Shown here: one piece after another, positions 53,301-64,000 of the stretch
Layout of the letters: each line of letters begins with the position of its first letter
Position numbering within the stretch: the first letter of the stretch is position 1
Assembly (NCBI RefSeq): GCF_000003815.2
Contig: NC_049984.1
Span: 22,423,196 to 22,487,195, forward strand
DNA length: 64,000 nucleotides
Origin: Branchiostoma floridae
Taxonomy: Eukaryota > Chordata > Leptocardii > Amphioxiformes > Branchiostomatidae
Reading direction: 5' to 3'
Notes under the pieces: model-generated
What the model saw: only the letters and a program-made list of their open reading frames with translations
The model's database searches: none
What the model was told of the DNA's origin: nothing
Position numbers and translations under genes: made by a program

Positions 53301-55706
53301 CCAGTACTTAACTATGCGGATTGCTATATCTATGCCTGTTGGATAGACTCCGAGTTCTGCTCTACATCCGGAGTTACAGGAATTCCTGTGCACGCCAAGG
53401 ATATTTTTACAAAAGCGGGTTTGGATATTTTCCACTGGGCAGTTATCTTTTCCACAGTCTATACCCCAAATCTCACTACCATATAACATTATGGGCTTAA
53501 TACACGTATTGAATAGCTTAAGTAGAGTCTTGGGGGACATCGTTGAAAGAGTGAGAGGTTTGAGGCCGAATACAGCTTTACGTGCCTTTAGAGACAGATT
53601 CTTTTTAGCTAAGGAATAAGTACCTGACGAGGACAACGTCAGGCCTAGGTAGGGGTAGGAGTTTGCGATTTCGATGTTATCTACGCCAAATAAGAAATTT
53701 ATGTTCTTGAGGAGTCTCCCTGATTTGTTAAAGATCACGGCTTTAGTTTTCTTTAGGTTCACCTGCAGTTTCCATTTTTCGCAGAAGGAATGAAGCCTGT
53801 CAAGGGCACAGTAAGCCGGTTTCAGACTCTGAAAGTAGTACTACATCATCTGCGTAAAGTAGACAAGAAACGAGGAAGTGGTGTAGGGAGGGTGGGTCGC
53901 AGTCGGGGGTATCTAAATCTTTAACTAAATCATCTATAAATAAGCTGAAAAGAGTAGGACTGAGGTTGCATCCTTGCCTTACACCTCTGTCAGTTGTAAA
54001 CAGTGGTGTAAGGCCGGTAGGAGTTTTAACACATGTCATCGGATTAGAGTACATGGATTTAATCAATTTGTAGAACTTGCCGCCTATGCCCAGGTTAAGT
54101 AGTTTGTAACGTAGACCTATATCTTTAGTATGAGTGTATTGTATTGGTATTTGGTATGTGGTTAGGTTTGTTTGTTTAAACCTCTGTTCATTCATGAAAG
54201 CTCATACTAGTAATTCGAGTCCTCGAAATGGCTAGATTACAAATCATCATATTTGTCATTATCCAGATTTCTTCCCGTTTGCTCAAAAGAGCCCAGTTCC
54301 ACCCTACAGATATACGATATCTCTTACTGTATGAAAATAGGTAAATACATCAAATAATGTTTAGACCTTAGAGCCAGTAGTGGAAAGATACCTTAAAACT
54401 CAACATGTTGATTTATTCCTATATTTACACCTAGGTTAATTCATTAACATCCACTTGTTTGCTTGTATACATGTATGTAAAGTTGTAGAAGAGCCCAAGA
54501 AAGTCGATCGCTCTAGTTTTGTTGTGCGGATAAAGAAGACAAGAAATCGGAGGTTTTCCTGTGGTACCTTCCAGAGAGGATATCCTTCGTACTGATGGAA
54601 CCGACCCTGCATGCAGATGACACTCTTCTCCGCTAGGTGGCCGAACACTAGGCGCCCTCTGTGCCCCTGAACTGAAATGCATGTCGCAACGGTGTTACAA
54701 AAGAAGCCTCAGCAATTCCAAAGCAAACTGCAAGGAGGTCCACTCCTTCCTTATATCAAAAGCCACCAAAAAATCAGGACCGCACCGTGTACAAAAAAAT
54801 GAAACTTCTGACCTTGACCTTCGTCTTCACAAAACCTACTCACATACTCAATATAATCACAATACTTAAGATCTTAAGTTATTCTGACCACAAATATCCG
54901 GCTACACACACACAAAAAAAAAACACAGACACACCAAAAGCAATACGTCCGTTTCTTTATGAATATGATAAGCATACCATGTTACAAAGGCGCACTACAA
55001 AACGACAAAATATATTTTCATTTTCGTATCACAATTGTAGTCTTGACTTAAAATCACACAAAATCTCGCTTACATAATTTGAATAAGTTCTTTGCAACAA
55101 GAACAAGGATTTAACATCTAGATCTAGTCGTTGTTTACCAGTGCTCTGTGGAAAGTTGGGAATATCTCTGTAGTCTATCACGTCTTGTTCCTGTACTACA
55201 TCGGCCAGGCCTCCCAGGCCCGATCCACAGATTACTGCAACCTGCAAGAAGTATAATAAAAAATGTATAATGTGACCACCGGGTCCCACTGGGTTAAGTA
55301 CAGGTCGCAACAGGAGAAAACTTGATAAAAAGTTGAATGATAGATAGTGAACGTCATGAAGTATATACAATGCCAACCAACACAATCATATTCCTTTCTT
55401 GTTATATTAAGTACAATGTATTATTTTCTGTCTGATGTGATTTTCCTTTGCTTTTCATTTGTACTTGATTTCTCTCTGTAAAATATGTATGCTTTTTTAT
55501 GTAAGGGGTAGCGTCAAAATAAGTCTTGCACTTGAGTGCGCCCCCTTTTGTCACTCTGTATTTCTGTTTAAATGTTTGAATAAAAAAAATAAAAAAGAAT
55601 CATATTCGACTAAGTCACGTAAGAAGTTATTTCACGCACCTTTGGCCGATACTTTGTCGTCTTCAACAGAAAGTCGCTGATATGTTGAATGTCTTCGTAA
55701 GTTAAC
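49990..55706 (-). CDS. Purine nucleoside phosphorylase (trimeric, PNP/MTAP superfamily), first exon missing
   Basis: Cytosolic enzyme of purine salvage: nucleoside plus phosphate gives free base and ribose 1-phosphate. Exons 55640-55706, 55139-55241, 54568-54671, 51514-51689, 50761-50951 and 49990-50213 join in agreeing phases to about 287 residues, close to the 289 of human PNP; only a few N-terminal residues are missing. Conserved: CGSGLGG (phosphate Ser), [12 protein letters not shown] (Arg, His and Tyr of the active site), [26 protein letters not shown] and the ribose-site His in TNHQE. By alignment to the human enzyme, Phe159 is Met, Glu201 is Asp (GPSFDT) and Asn243 is Asp (SLVTDMA). 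These positions contact the nucleoside, so specificity may not be the usual 6-oxopurine one. The fold assignment is firm; the substrate is open. Confidence 0.9.
50322..50670. repeat. (TGTC)n and (GT)n-rich low-complexity tract
   Basis: Starts with perfect tgtc units, then (GT)n at 50383-50402 and a long degenerate GT/TC-rich stretch. PNP intron. The 138-residue Cys/Val-rich frame over it is a by-product. Confidence 0.9.
50761..50951 (-). CDS. PNP exon (GPSF base-site segment)
   Basis: Acceptor AACTCGCAG and donor TGTAG|GTAGGT. It codes for [20 protein letters not shown] and LGADCV. Asp in GPSFDT stands where human PNP has Glu201. Confidence 0.9.
51325..51460 (-). repeat. tRNA-derived SINE head
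   Basis: On the minus strand, a B-box-like AGTTCGATCCC and a tRNA-like 'aactggtaaagtgttcggct'. Related to 1715-1795 and 6630-6745. Confidence 0.45.
51514..51689 (-). CDS. PNP exon (TNAAGGLN)
   Basis: Acceptor CTTTTCTGAAG and donor GAAAG|GTACTC, phase 0 to 2. It codes for [20 protein letters not shown] and [19 protein letters not shown]. The Met in PGMTT stands where human PNP has Phe159. Confidence 0.9.
51726..52012 (+). mobile_element. LINE C-terminal fragment in a PNP intron
   Basis: Codes for [40 protein letters not shown] and [10 protein letters not shown], the usual end of CR1/RTE-like reverse transcriptases. 5' truncated, opposite in strand to the host gene. Confidence 0.65.
52505..54235 (-). 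mobile_element. Non-LTR retrotransposon (LINE), 5'-truncated and frameshifted
   Basis: Reverse transcriptase palm motifs in order: [20 protein letters not shown], then [13 protein letters not shown], then KTKAVIFN and [15 protein letters not shown], ending with the C-terminal region [19 protein letters not shown] and [14 protein letters not shown]. Frame changes near 53815 and between 53034 and 53115 break it, and the N-terminal part (endonuclease) is missing. It lies in a PNP intron. The clade is not assigned. It is dead as it stands. Confidence 0.85.
54568..54671 (-). CDS. PNP exon ([10 protein letters not shown] active-site motif)
   Basis: Acceptor TGCATTTCAG and donor TGGAAG|GTACCA. It codes for [20 protein letters not shown] and [13 protein letters not shown]. 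Confidence 0.9.
54690..54950. repeat. Family X repeat, copy 7
   Basis: Words 'aattccaaagcaaactgcaaggagg', 'tcaggaccgcaccgtgtaca' and 'cacacacacaaaaaa' fit the family. PNP intron. Confidence 0.5.
55139..55241 (-). CDS. PNP exon (phosphate-binding CGSGLGG)
   Basis: Acceptor TTCTTGCAG, donor ACTG|GTAAAC, leaving in phase 1. It codes for [16 protein letters not shown] and [12 protein letters not shown]. Confidence 0.9.
55640..55706 (-). CDS. PNP exon (N-terminal helix)
   Basis: Acceptor TTCCTTCTGAAG, donor CCAAAG|GTGCGT. It codes for [20 protein letters not shown], matching the start of PNP proteins. It begins with one base of a split codon, so a further 5' exon exists. Confidence 0.82.
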
Positions 55707-55811
55707 CTTCAGAAGGAAAATTGTGTTTCAAGAGTACGTTACAGGTGTGTGCTATGTAGAATCTAGAAATGCAAATAGTTGATCTATGTAACTACTCTTG
55801 TAGCTGTATAT

Positions 55812-55991
55812 AATATCCAAGCAGATCCTACGGTACCATAAGATAGTATCTGTAGTAGCTGGCCAAGGAGTATAGCCGGCCAAAGAGAGTCAGACGGGCA
55901 CTCCGGTAGCATACGCACTCCTAGGCCGCTTCACTTCTATCTTTGCCAGCTTGATATTATCTCATGCTACCGTAGGATCTGCTTAGAGATT
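55812..55991. mobile_element. MITE, AATCTCCAAGCAGAT family, copy 3
   Basis: Starts aatatccaagcagatcctac, ends ggatctgcttagagatt; about 180 bases. Just 5' of the first seen PNP exon. Confidence 0.75.
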
Positions 55992-56005
55992 AGCTGTATA
56001 TATAG

Positions 56006-56132
56006 AATACAACACGGTGTATTCCGTATCGCCCAAGGTATCAGCCCGACCGCGGGTCGGATTGCCCGGAGGGCGATCCGACCCGCAGAAGGGCTGAGAC
56101 CGAGGGTGATGCGGAATACACCGTGCTGTATT
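56006..56132. mobile_element. Hairpin element AATACAACACGGTGTATTCCG
   Basis: A nearly full-length inverted repeat of about 127 bases: left aatacaacacggtgtattcc, right ggaatacaccgtgctgtatt, with inner arms ccgacccgcgg-like. One arm recurs at 11844. Confidence 0.75.
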
Positions 56133-58453
56133 TTATTTATGTCATACCCACCTGAGAAAACCCATGTTTTGATGCGAAATGCGCCAGAAGTTGAACAAAT
56201 TTGGTGCCCTCGAACAATAAGTGTTGCAACAGCAATGTTCCAACGTCCGAATCAGGTATTCGAATTGCCAACCGTGCCGTATTCGGCCCTCTCGAAACAG
56301 TTCGATTTAGTCGAATGGAGCCTGTGTGATACGCCTTTCGAACCTGTGCTATACGGAAACGTACGGCCCGGTCCGGAACACCCGTATCGAACGTTTTCGC
56401 GTCACAGGTATGACATAAATAAGTTTATAGAGTTGTTATATTTCAGCCATACATAGTATGGTGAAATATATTGTATCCGTAATGTTTCTTCTTCTTTCTT
56501 TCTTTCTCCTGTCAAATCTTCAAATCGAATCAGCTCCGTCGTTGCTAGACCGAATGATCTGAAATTCGGCACAAGGGTAGAGTGGGCCAATACCTTGATG
56601 ATTTTTTCTCATTTTTTTCATATCTGCCTCTTAAATGATTTTATTGAGGTTAGAATGTCATGTTTTGACCAAAGCGGTATATTTTGGCCCACTGTACCTG
56701 AAGTTACAATGGAATGACCTGAAATTTGGTGTAGATAGGCATTAGATAGTTGGTAAACTGATCCAAGTAAAATTTTGGGCATAAACTAATTTAAAATGCT
56801 TAATTTCAGCACTTTTCTGAGGGGAAATTGGTTTTCTTTCGGCCTCTTCCCGTGAACTCCAGTGACCCCACACACCTGCGGCAGCCTGGGCTTAAACGAG
56901 AGTTAATTGAATTTAAAGAGCCAGCCAATCAGCGCCGAGGAATGCGAATACTTGTTAATATTCATAAGCTGACTTCCAATGTCGTATAAACAGACAGGAA
57001 CACATGCATTTTACAGCCTTACAGTGGCCATATGTCCCCCTTTGCCCGGTTTAGAATTGTAGTTTGCGAGGATTTGGAGTTCAGATAGGGTCATTTGAGC
57101 GGTAGCGGACGGTACGCATGCATTGAACGTTAGAATACAAGTCTTTGACGTTGACTTAACCAACATTCCGCATGGCGATATCAATCATTTTGGCAGAGTT
57201 GACTTTGGTAGGGTTAGTCCTTGGGTTAGTTGAGACAATCGCGAGAAAATGTTACTTGACGGAAAACGCGGGAAAATTGGCCAGTTTGCGTTTCGTTTTG
57301 ATACGTAGGTTTGACAGTGGCGAAAATGATTACTAGTACAATGTATTTTCTCATCAATTTGCACTGTTTCTCGTCATAATTATTTAAACTGTAAATCTAA
57401 ACAATTGGCTTATTACATGTGCAATTCTTATATGAATAAAGATCAGTGGGTACTTAAATTATGTGTAACTTATTGCTCTTTGTCAATAGATCAGCATTTT
57501 TTTCTACAGTGGCCATATGTCTATAGTGGCAACATTTCTCTCCCTGTACTGGAAAGAAAAGTGATGTATTTTTTCCCGAGCAAATGTAGGTACTTCTAGT
57601 TCACAAGGAGCTTATAACGGTACTTAGACCTAGTTATTATAGTGGAAATTGTTGAATGGCTTAATGTAATTTCATGATGAAAATTTTTTGAATGGAAGGT
57701 GCGGTGTTTTTTTTCACTTTCGGAAATATAGGAGCTGCCGCGATTCTAATAACCAATTCGTTATGCATAGGGGCTCCTGTGGAAGAGTATATTTTTCCAC
57801 ATGGGCCCGGGGAATATCGGGCAGGCTCCGTTTTGACCTGGAATCAATTCACAATACTAGTTTCCTTTTGGGGATAAGTTACTGTTAGAATGTTCCATTT
57901 TTGCGCAGGGGTGACATGGAACAGTCCAATGTTGCGTGGGAATGGGATGGCTGAAATATGCTGTATTTGCACCCAAGCAAATGTCGGCCTTTCTAGTTTT
58001 TTGATTGCTGTTTCAACAACCTCTAAATACATCCCATCGCCCTACGGAGCAGAATTGCGTAGTTAGGCATTAAAAACATTTACACAAACATTACAAACTT
58101 AACATGGTATGGCAATTAGACTAACACTTTAAAGGCTTACCATCATAGCACACAAGTTACAATCATTTATAATCGTATCGCACAAAAGTTGCAAGTGTCG
58201 TACAATACTTCAGTCGTACGATTTCTAAGGCTATGGCAGGACCTACCGTCAACAAGTGTCTAGTACAGCATTTCACACAAGACATATGCAAACGATACAT
58301 CCACGACAATAAAGATTGTTCCCAACCTGTTGTTGTAAACCTGTCGTACGACACATACTATCTAGCATTTACGTAGTAGTCGGTCCCAGAAAACATTTAA
58401 ACCAAGCTTACGTTTCCTCTGACTCTGCCATCTTTAGACTGCTTATCTCATAC

Positions 58454-58496
58454 CAAGGAGGTTATATAGAGGTTATGTCTATATATAACCTCCTTG
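58454..58496. repeat. Perfect 15-base-arm hairpin
   Basis: Arms CAAGGAGGTTATATA and TATATAACCTCCTTG with a 13-base loop. Confidence 0.8.
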
Positions 58497-58608
58497 CTCG
58501 GACCTTGCTCCGTATGTACAGTTCCCCTAAGTACTAAACAACACTGTAGAACTGCTGGCTAATTTTTAACCTCAATACCAGGGTCAAAAATGTCCTGTTG
58601 GGTTGGTC

Positions 58609-59398
58609 AATGGACCCTTCCAGCCGAATACCAAAAGCCCCGCCCCCTGTTCGATCTCGGGTTCTATTTCAAAACCTCGGTCAAAAACGGCGCGAGTTGC
58701 AAAAACATGGCCGCCACCGCTATCAAGCTGAGGATACCGGCTGACTTCGGTTTAGCTTTTGGGGCCTTAAAATCCTCTCAGAACAGGCGGAAGAAAAATG
58801 CTATGCATTCTTTGTTGAATGCTACATCCACTAGGTACAGTCATTTGAGGAGGGGGCGCATATAGTTGCGGTAAGGGTGATATAATTTCAGTCAAAGCGT
58901 AAGCGGGAGGCGCTCCATAATATTACCTTGTTGGTGGGCAGGAGTGCCTGGTTTCTGACATGCGGTCGATGCAGGTGTAAATCTGGGTACGTATATCTGT
59001 GACAGGGTTTCTACTGCGTTTGTTGCATGCATGGCATGTGCATACATGCTAAGGAGAAAAACCAAATTAAGAAGAAAGCAGCTAGGTCACTCACGGAGAG
59101 GGAGCTTGTACCACGTGTCAAATATAAGACACTACTACAAAGTCCGCTAGTGCAGAGTCCCGTCTCTTCTACGTACATTGCTTTACATGCGCATCCTGTC
59201 CAGGAAGAAAGTAATGCTATGTAGCGCTTACCCTTCCCAAAAACAACAATACTCGGTCGGTATAGTCTTCAACAAAAAAGGCATAGCATTTTTCTTTGCC
59301 CATTCCTGCCCCACCAGGGCTGTTTTTGACCGAGTATTCGAATTAGAATACGGGGGGTTCGATTTGTTCGATATCGCGTTCGGCTGGAAGGGTCCATT
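58609..59398. mobile_element. DNA element of ~790 bp with inverted ends
   Basis: Ends AATGGACCCTTCCAGCCGAA and TTCGGCTGGAAGGGTCCATT. The sub-ends 'cggtcaaaaacggcgcgag' and 'gctgtttttgaccgag', and 'atgctatgcattctttgttg' and 'aaaaaaggcatagcattttt', are also inverted, so it is a long foldback. Non-coding. Confidence 0.7.
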
Positions 59399-59499
59399 AG
59401 CGTCGATGCGCATCTGTACTGCGCAGTTAACACAAATAAAAACAAGAAGTACGTAAACGCGCTAGTGCAAAGAAATTCAACATTTGCGAATAGGAAGAG

Positions 59500-59850
59500 G
59501 TCGGGCGAAACTGGCCCGATTGATCGTACACCATTCGATTTGCGCCCTCAGTGAGCGAGCGTCAACCGATATTCTAGGGTGAAAATCGACCTTGAATTGA
59601 CGTATTGCTACCTGACTAGCAAGCGAATGTCGACCGGTACTTGAGCGAGGTACGGACGACTTACAGGCGACCTGCAACGAGCTCTGCTTCCTCATGGACC
59701 GTCGGCGACAAGTCGGTGATATTAAGAACAGGTTTGGGTGCACAGAGAGCATCGGTCAACAATCTCGACGATCCCTAAAAATCGTGCTCTGATCTACAAA
59801 ACACCGGGCGTATTACTGCCTGAAATCTCATTAGACTACTGAAATCCACA
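59500..59850. repeat. Dispersed repeat shared with 35640-36060
   Basis: See the copy at 35640. It ends in 'accgggcgtattactgcctgaaatctcatt'-like sequence (quoted words: accgggcgtattactgcc, tgaaatctcatt). Confidence 0.45.
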
Positions 59851-60269
59851 TACAATGAAGAGCAGTATTTGAAAATTGCAAACATTCGGCACAGAACTAC
59901 AATTGCTAATTAAAACTAAGAATCAGTTGCCACCGACTGCGAATTGTATCAGGAAGGCACAACCGCACTCCTCTAGATCAAAGAGTCTGCCAATTTTGTA
60001 CCTCAAACATGGTAGAAGATGAAGTGTACTTCACTGTTGATCAGAACTGATTGCGATATGTATGTCAATGATAGAAATACTCTATTTAGTTATATAGAAA
60101 GTAGATTCCCTCATTTTAGGCACATGGGTAGCACTAACAAGTTTATATTTCTCATGCGTTTTGACAAACCGACAATAGCTAAACCCATACAGTCCTACAT
60201 TTTCACCATTACCAAGAAGCGAGAGGAAGCCGAACTTTTGTGTTAGACTGGATTTGTGATACTTTAATA

Positions 60270-61095
60270 TGTCACAGGGTAGATTGGAATCCAGGGGGAT
60301 TCGGAATCCTCCTAGGAGAGATTGGAATTCTTATGGAGACCATTATGATTAGTGACTCAATGTTCTCAACCGTTTTTTTCAGTTAGCTATGTTGCATTAT
60401 TTTTTTGGCATCCTTCCTATTGGCCTTGTATTTTCTGCCAGCTTCTTTGTGTGAAATTGACAAGATAGAATGTAACTTGTCAAATGATTCAGTCTATTTT
60501 CCAGAACAATTTCATCTCATCCAAATTTCTGGTAAAATCAAAGATTGTCCTTGTAGAATTACGAATTCTCCTCTATTACTAAATGTTTGAAAATGTAATG
60601 TTTCATGAGCTATCGTATAGAATAAGATGATATAAGTACACTATAGAGAAGTATTCTTAACCTTGAATTGTTAGAAAAATTAGATATGAAGCGTTAAAGT
60701 GTTAGATATGAAGCGTTAAAGTGTTAGATATGAAGCGTTAAAGTGTTAGATATGAAGCGTAAGATATCACGATTTATTCTTAGAAATAATTATAAATCCT
60801 TTGTTGCATTGTTTGAAACTATGAAGCCACTCAAGGTAGATTCAAAGATTGTCCTGGTAGAATTCCAATCTCTCCTAGGAGCATTCTGGATTCTCCCAGG
60901 AGAGATTGGAATTCCAGTAGAACACCAGAAGAATTCCTATCTCCCCTAGGGAAGATCAGAATTCTAATCTCCCCTAGGAGAATTCCAGATTCCCCTAGGA
61001 AAGAATGGAATTCCAATCTCCCCTAGGGGAAATTGGAATCCAAATCTCCCCTAGGAGGATTCCGAATCCCCCTATATTCCAATCTCCCCTGTGAC
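60270..61095. repeat. Palindromic CTCCCCTAGGAG minisatellite with inner 21-base repeats
   Basis: Many copies of aatctcccctaggagaattc and its complement, in two clusters (60270-60345 and 60850-61095). Between them lie four copies of 'gttagatatgaagcgttaaa' at 60680-60760. Confidence 0.8.
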
Positions 61096-64000
61096 AAATG
61101 TCTATATATCCTGACTTGTTGTGACCTGTACTTAGCTCGGTTGGGCAAAATTGTACAATAAAGGTCTTTATTCAATCATTCATTTAGAGCTCGCAGATGG
61201 ACTCGTTGTCCGAGCGAGTTTCGCGCAATGTGCCTCGAAAATTAACAGTGGCCACACAGAGTTTCTCAATAAACGTTCTATGAAAGCGAACAAGGCGTTC
61301 GTCGTTTAGATTCCTTTCTTGACTCAGAACTATTGGAAGTTGTTGCGTGAATTATTCGTTAAATTTGTCCAGGTACTGATTGGTTCCAAAATATATGAAT
61401 GTTTATGTTTTCTCTAAGTTTGGAAAAACCTAAACTAGAGAGCACTATATATGGCATTTTGGTCATTTTACCCGGTAATCAGAAACTCAGCCAACAAGAC
61501 AACGTATAGATCAAAATCTCAATGCCTACTAGTAAAGTATCGCACAAGACTACATTGGATAAGTTGATATATTAGAATGATTTGCTTGGTGACTCACTAT
61601 ATTCATTATATAGCGAGGTGACATCGTATTTCAAAACAAATTTTCTACAAGATGGAAAATTCTTTGTATAATATGTTTATAGAATATTCAAATGACGAGA
61701 ACATCGCACAAAGGACCATTGTTAGGTGGCCAAGTCTTTGGTTGCCTCAGTTACGATATTACAAATATAATATTATAGAATAAAATTCGGACATTTAAAT
61801 ATCATCATTATGCTATTAATGGGCAATTTCAACGAGAAAATGTTGCTGAATGTAGTATAACCTTTCCCACACAGGCATATGTACATAACTTCAAACATAT
61901 ACATGTATTTGCTATAGTTAACATTATGTGTTCACAGCATTCAACAAGACAATCGCATATTTGCAATATGTATATAGTGCATAATCTATCTTTGGATTAA
62001 AGAATGGTAAGTTTGTCCTTGTTACTCTGCATTATTAAGACCATTGTGTAGTTGGTATGGTTACCAGATTTCCTTCTAGTGTTAGTCTAGAGCACATGAA
62101 TTAACCGAGGAAAAATGCTACATCACCTTGTTCGGGATCAACACTATTATTAGAGTTATATAGACAAGTGATCTTATGGACACGTGCCGTCAGCAATTGA
62201 TCAAACGTGCAGGGCAATGACCCTAATTGACGCAGGCGCAGAAGGCCCAAAACGAGTCCATACAGTATTTTAGCCTATTTTCGAATTTTAGCAGGAAAAT
62301 GTAAGTACATTTCATATTGGTGGGACAGTGTAGGTTGCAGATGTTCAGATTCGGCCAAAAAGCTAGGTTTTTGTCCATCTTTTCGGCCTGTGCTGACCCC
62401 TAATTTGAAGTGCTGAGTCCCAAAAATGACGTCATGAAAAGGCAAGATGGCGGCAGGTTTGACCGCCGGAATAGTTGCACCGGTCAGAAAGTTTAAAGAT
62501 TAGACTTTTGGACACGTGAGATAGCGGGCTGCTGTGTGGGGTGAGTTTTTATGACCTAGAATGTTCACGGATGAGATTATGACACCCTGAACTTGCTAAC
62601 TTTTACATTATCGCCTATGTAGATTTGTATTGGTGGTAACTGCTCTGCAGGAAGTTTAATAACGGCAACTTTTTTTCTATTCCGTGATGGCTGGACTGCC
62701 CTGATGAATATAGCCTTCGTTATTTACATAGTAATCCTGTTCGGCGTCGAGTATTCTGACTTTGTCCAATAAAACATTCTAATTGTGAATTTTGAGTTTA
62801 TGATCAAGGATCCCAGTTCTCAATGGGCGTTTTGATACATGCATACCTTTGTGTTGGAAGAAAGTTTTTCACTATGATTACTACCAACACAGATGAGCCT
62901 CTTTGATAACCACCCACCTTCTTCTGCTAGCCAATGATATATGAATATGAAAAGCCAAAGATATTTGAAAATGATAAGCAATCTTGTGATGAGTCTGAAG
63001 AAGGGCTATCTTTGTTCTTATGTAAGAGTTCGATGGCATTCTGCGTTTTCTTGTCGCACGAGGAGACTAATGTTTCGAAAAGAAGGTACTTAGAGAGACA
63101 AGGCTTGCGAGATCAAGTATTGCACATATCCGAACTTGCGAAGGTTCAACTCACAACGACAATTACTGATCATCAAACCTGTATATTAAGACTTATTTGG
63201 AAATGGCCGAGAAGTATCCAAACATTTTAGCCAATGTTTGGAATCATAATGTTGACGAAGAGATGTAGAATTTACCTTACGTAACTGAGTGGTATGATAA
63301 CTATTCAGGAATCTGATGTTTAATCTGTCTGGTGTTTAAAAAAAATGACCCGGCAAGTTCATTGCGATGTTCTTCAATGGAGGGGGTATGTAAACACCAT
63401 GTATAAGCTTCATTGTGACACAATCAAATGAATCTTGTGATTAAGTACACCTTTTTTAAGAAAGAAAACGTTTTTTCTTACTTAAATTCAAATATACCAA
63501 CAGGAGATCATAAATATTTGCATCTACATTCGATGTTGGGCATCCGCGAAATGGTTCGTCCTTAGTCTTGAATGATTCATTTCAGTCAACTGACACTGAG
63601 AATGAAATGTGTCTACCAAGGAGCAAATATCGCAGTCATGTCTAGAGTATGGTTGCAGTCCTGATAAAGTCACAGTGAGCTACAGTGAGGCACCACCATA
63701 GGAGTTACCCGGTGAGTACACACTGTCTCATCGTTCACTTGATTGAGCACGCCCGACTGAAACCATTCCTTTGCTAAACTGATATTCTCATATTGATATT
63801 TACCTAATGTATGCAGCTGTTTTTTATGATTAAGTATTGCATGTTGTTTCTTACGAGGATGGCCAGTATTGAATTAAAGGTATGTATCGTATATCAGGGG
63901 CCATCAAAACATAAGGCATTGGTTAAGCGATCTGTTCACTCATTTCTGCGAAGGACTGAATGTTGAATTGTTTTTGCAGCTGAGACTAATTCTTGAGGCG

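Larger units (their letters stand above)
55992..64000. other. Right-hand intergenic region
   Basis: No gene supported; the first PNP exon may lie in its left part. Apart from the elements listed, 57000-58060 has diverged repeats of 'acagtggccatatgtc' and 'agcaaatgtaggtacttctag', and 61100-64000 is AT-rich with short repeat pieces. 62830-63230 resembles 9037-9085 ('ttaccaacacagatgagc'). Confidence 0.5.

Noticed and set aside
52505-54235. Intact LINE
   Set aside because: The N-terminal part is missing and the frame is broken at least twice.
62934-63230. 98-residue plus-strand frame
   Set aside because: The sequence shares words with dispersed repeats (tgagtctgaagaagggct-type), and no domain is recognised.

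Overview
This is a eukaryotic, animal genome window. Its genes are split by many GT-AG introns, it holds a 100-base run of N, and it is dense in short non-autonomous DNA transposons, SINE-like pieces and LINE fragments. The gene families and architectures, above all the type II membrane protein with an NHL propeller and the astacin with Gly/Thr linkers and ShKT domains, point to a lancelet (Branchiostoma, amphioxus). That assignment rests on my recognition of the families and was not searched.

Five protein genes can be supported, all on the minus strand. From left to right: (1) 632-2765, a two-exon class A GPCR of 344 residues with very atypical motifs; (2) 7595-16317 and beyond, a type II membrane protein with a long cytosolic tail, one membrane helix, 11-residue Gly-Gln repeats, a Cys-rich hevein-like module and a C-terminal NHL propeller (first exon not found); (3) 27502-38410, a ten-exon secreted astacin metallopeptidase whose exons sum exactly to 639 codons: signal peptide, acidic region, antistasin-like module, pro-segment, catalytic domain and three ShKT modules; (4) 41685-48000, a Shaker/Kv1-type potassium channel subunit with a 33-base microexon; (5) 49990-55706 and beyond, a purine nucleoside phosphorylase lacking only its first exon. 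Introns were placed by hand from GT-AG sites, reading phase and family alignment. There is no sign that the five genes act in one pathway.

Between and inside the genes lie many repeat families with inverted ends (TA-flanked foldback, pogo-like, CCGCGAA-rich and others), tRNA-derived SINE heads, LINE 3' pieces (the longest at about 52.5-54.2 kb), microsatellites and minisatellites. The intergenic stretches 16.3-27.5, 38.4-41.7, 48.0-50.0 and 55.7-64.0 kb hold repeats and AT-rich DNA but no gene I can support.

The observations most worth a second look are: a PNP whose base-recognition residues are changed to Asp (human Asn243 and Glu201 positions); a ~110-base tandem array next to astacin exon 7 in which each unit carries a copy of the exon's 5' splice site followed by a polypyrimidine-AG; a copy of the Kv channel C-terminal tail sequence sitting between MITE ends in an astacin intron; the antistasin-astacin-ShKT architecture; the hevein-like module joined to an NHL propeller; and an NHL gene whose stop codon lies in a transposon end.
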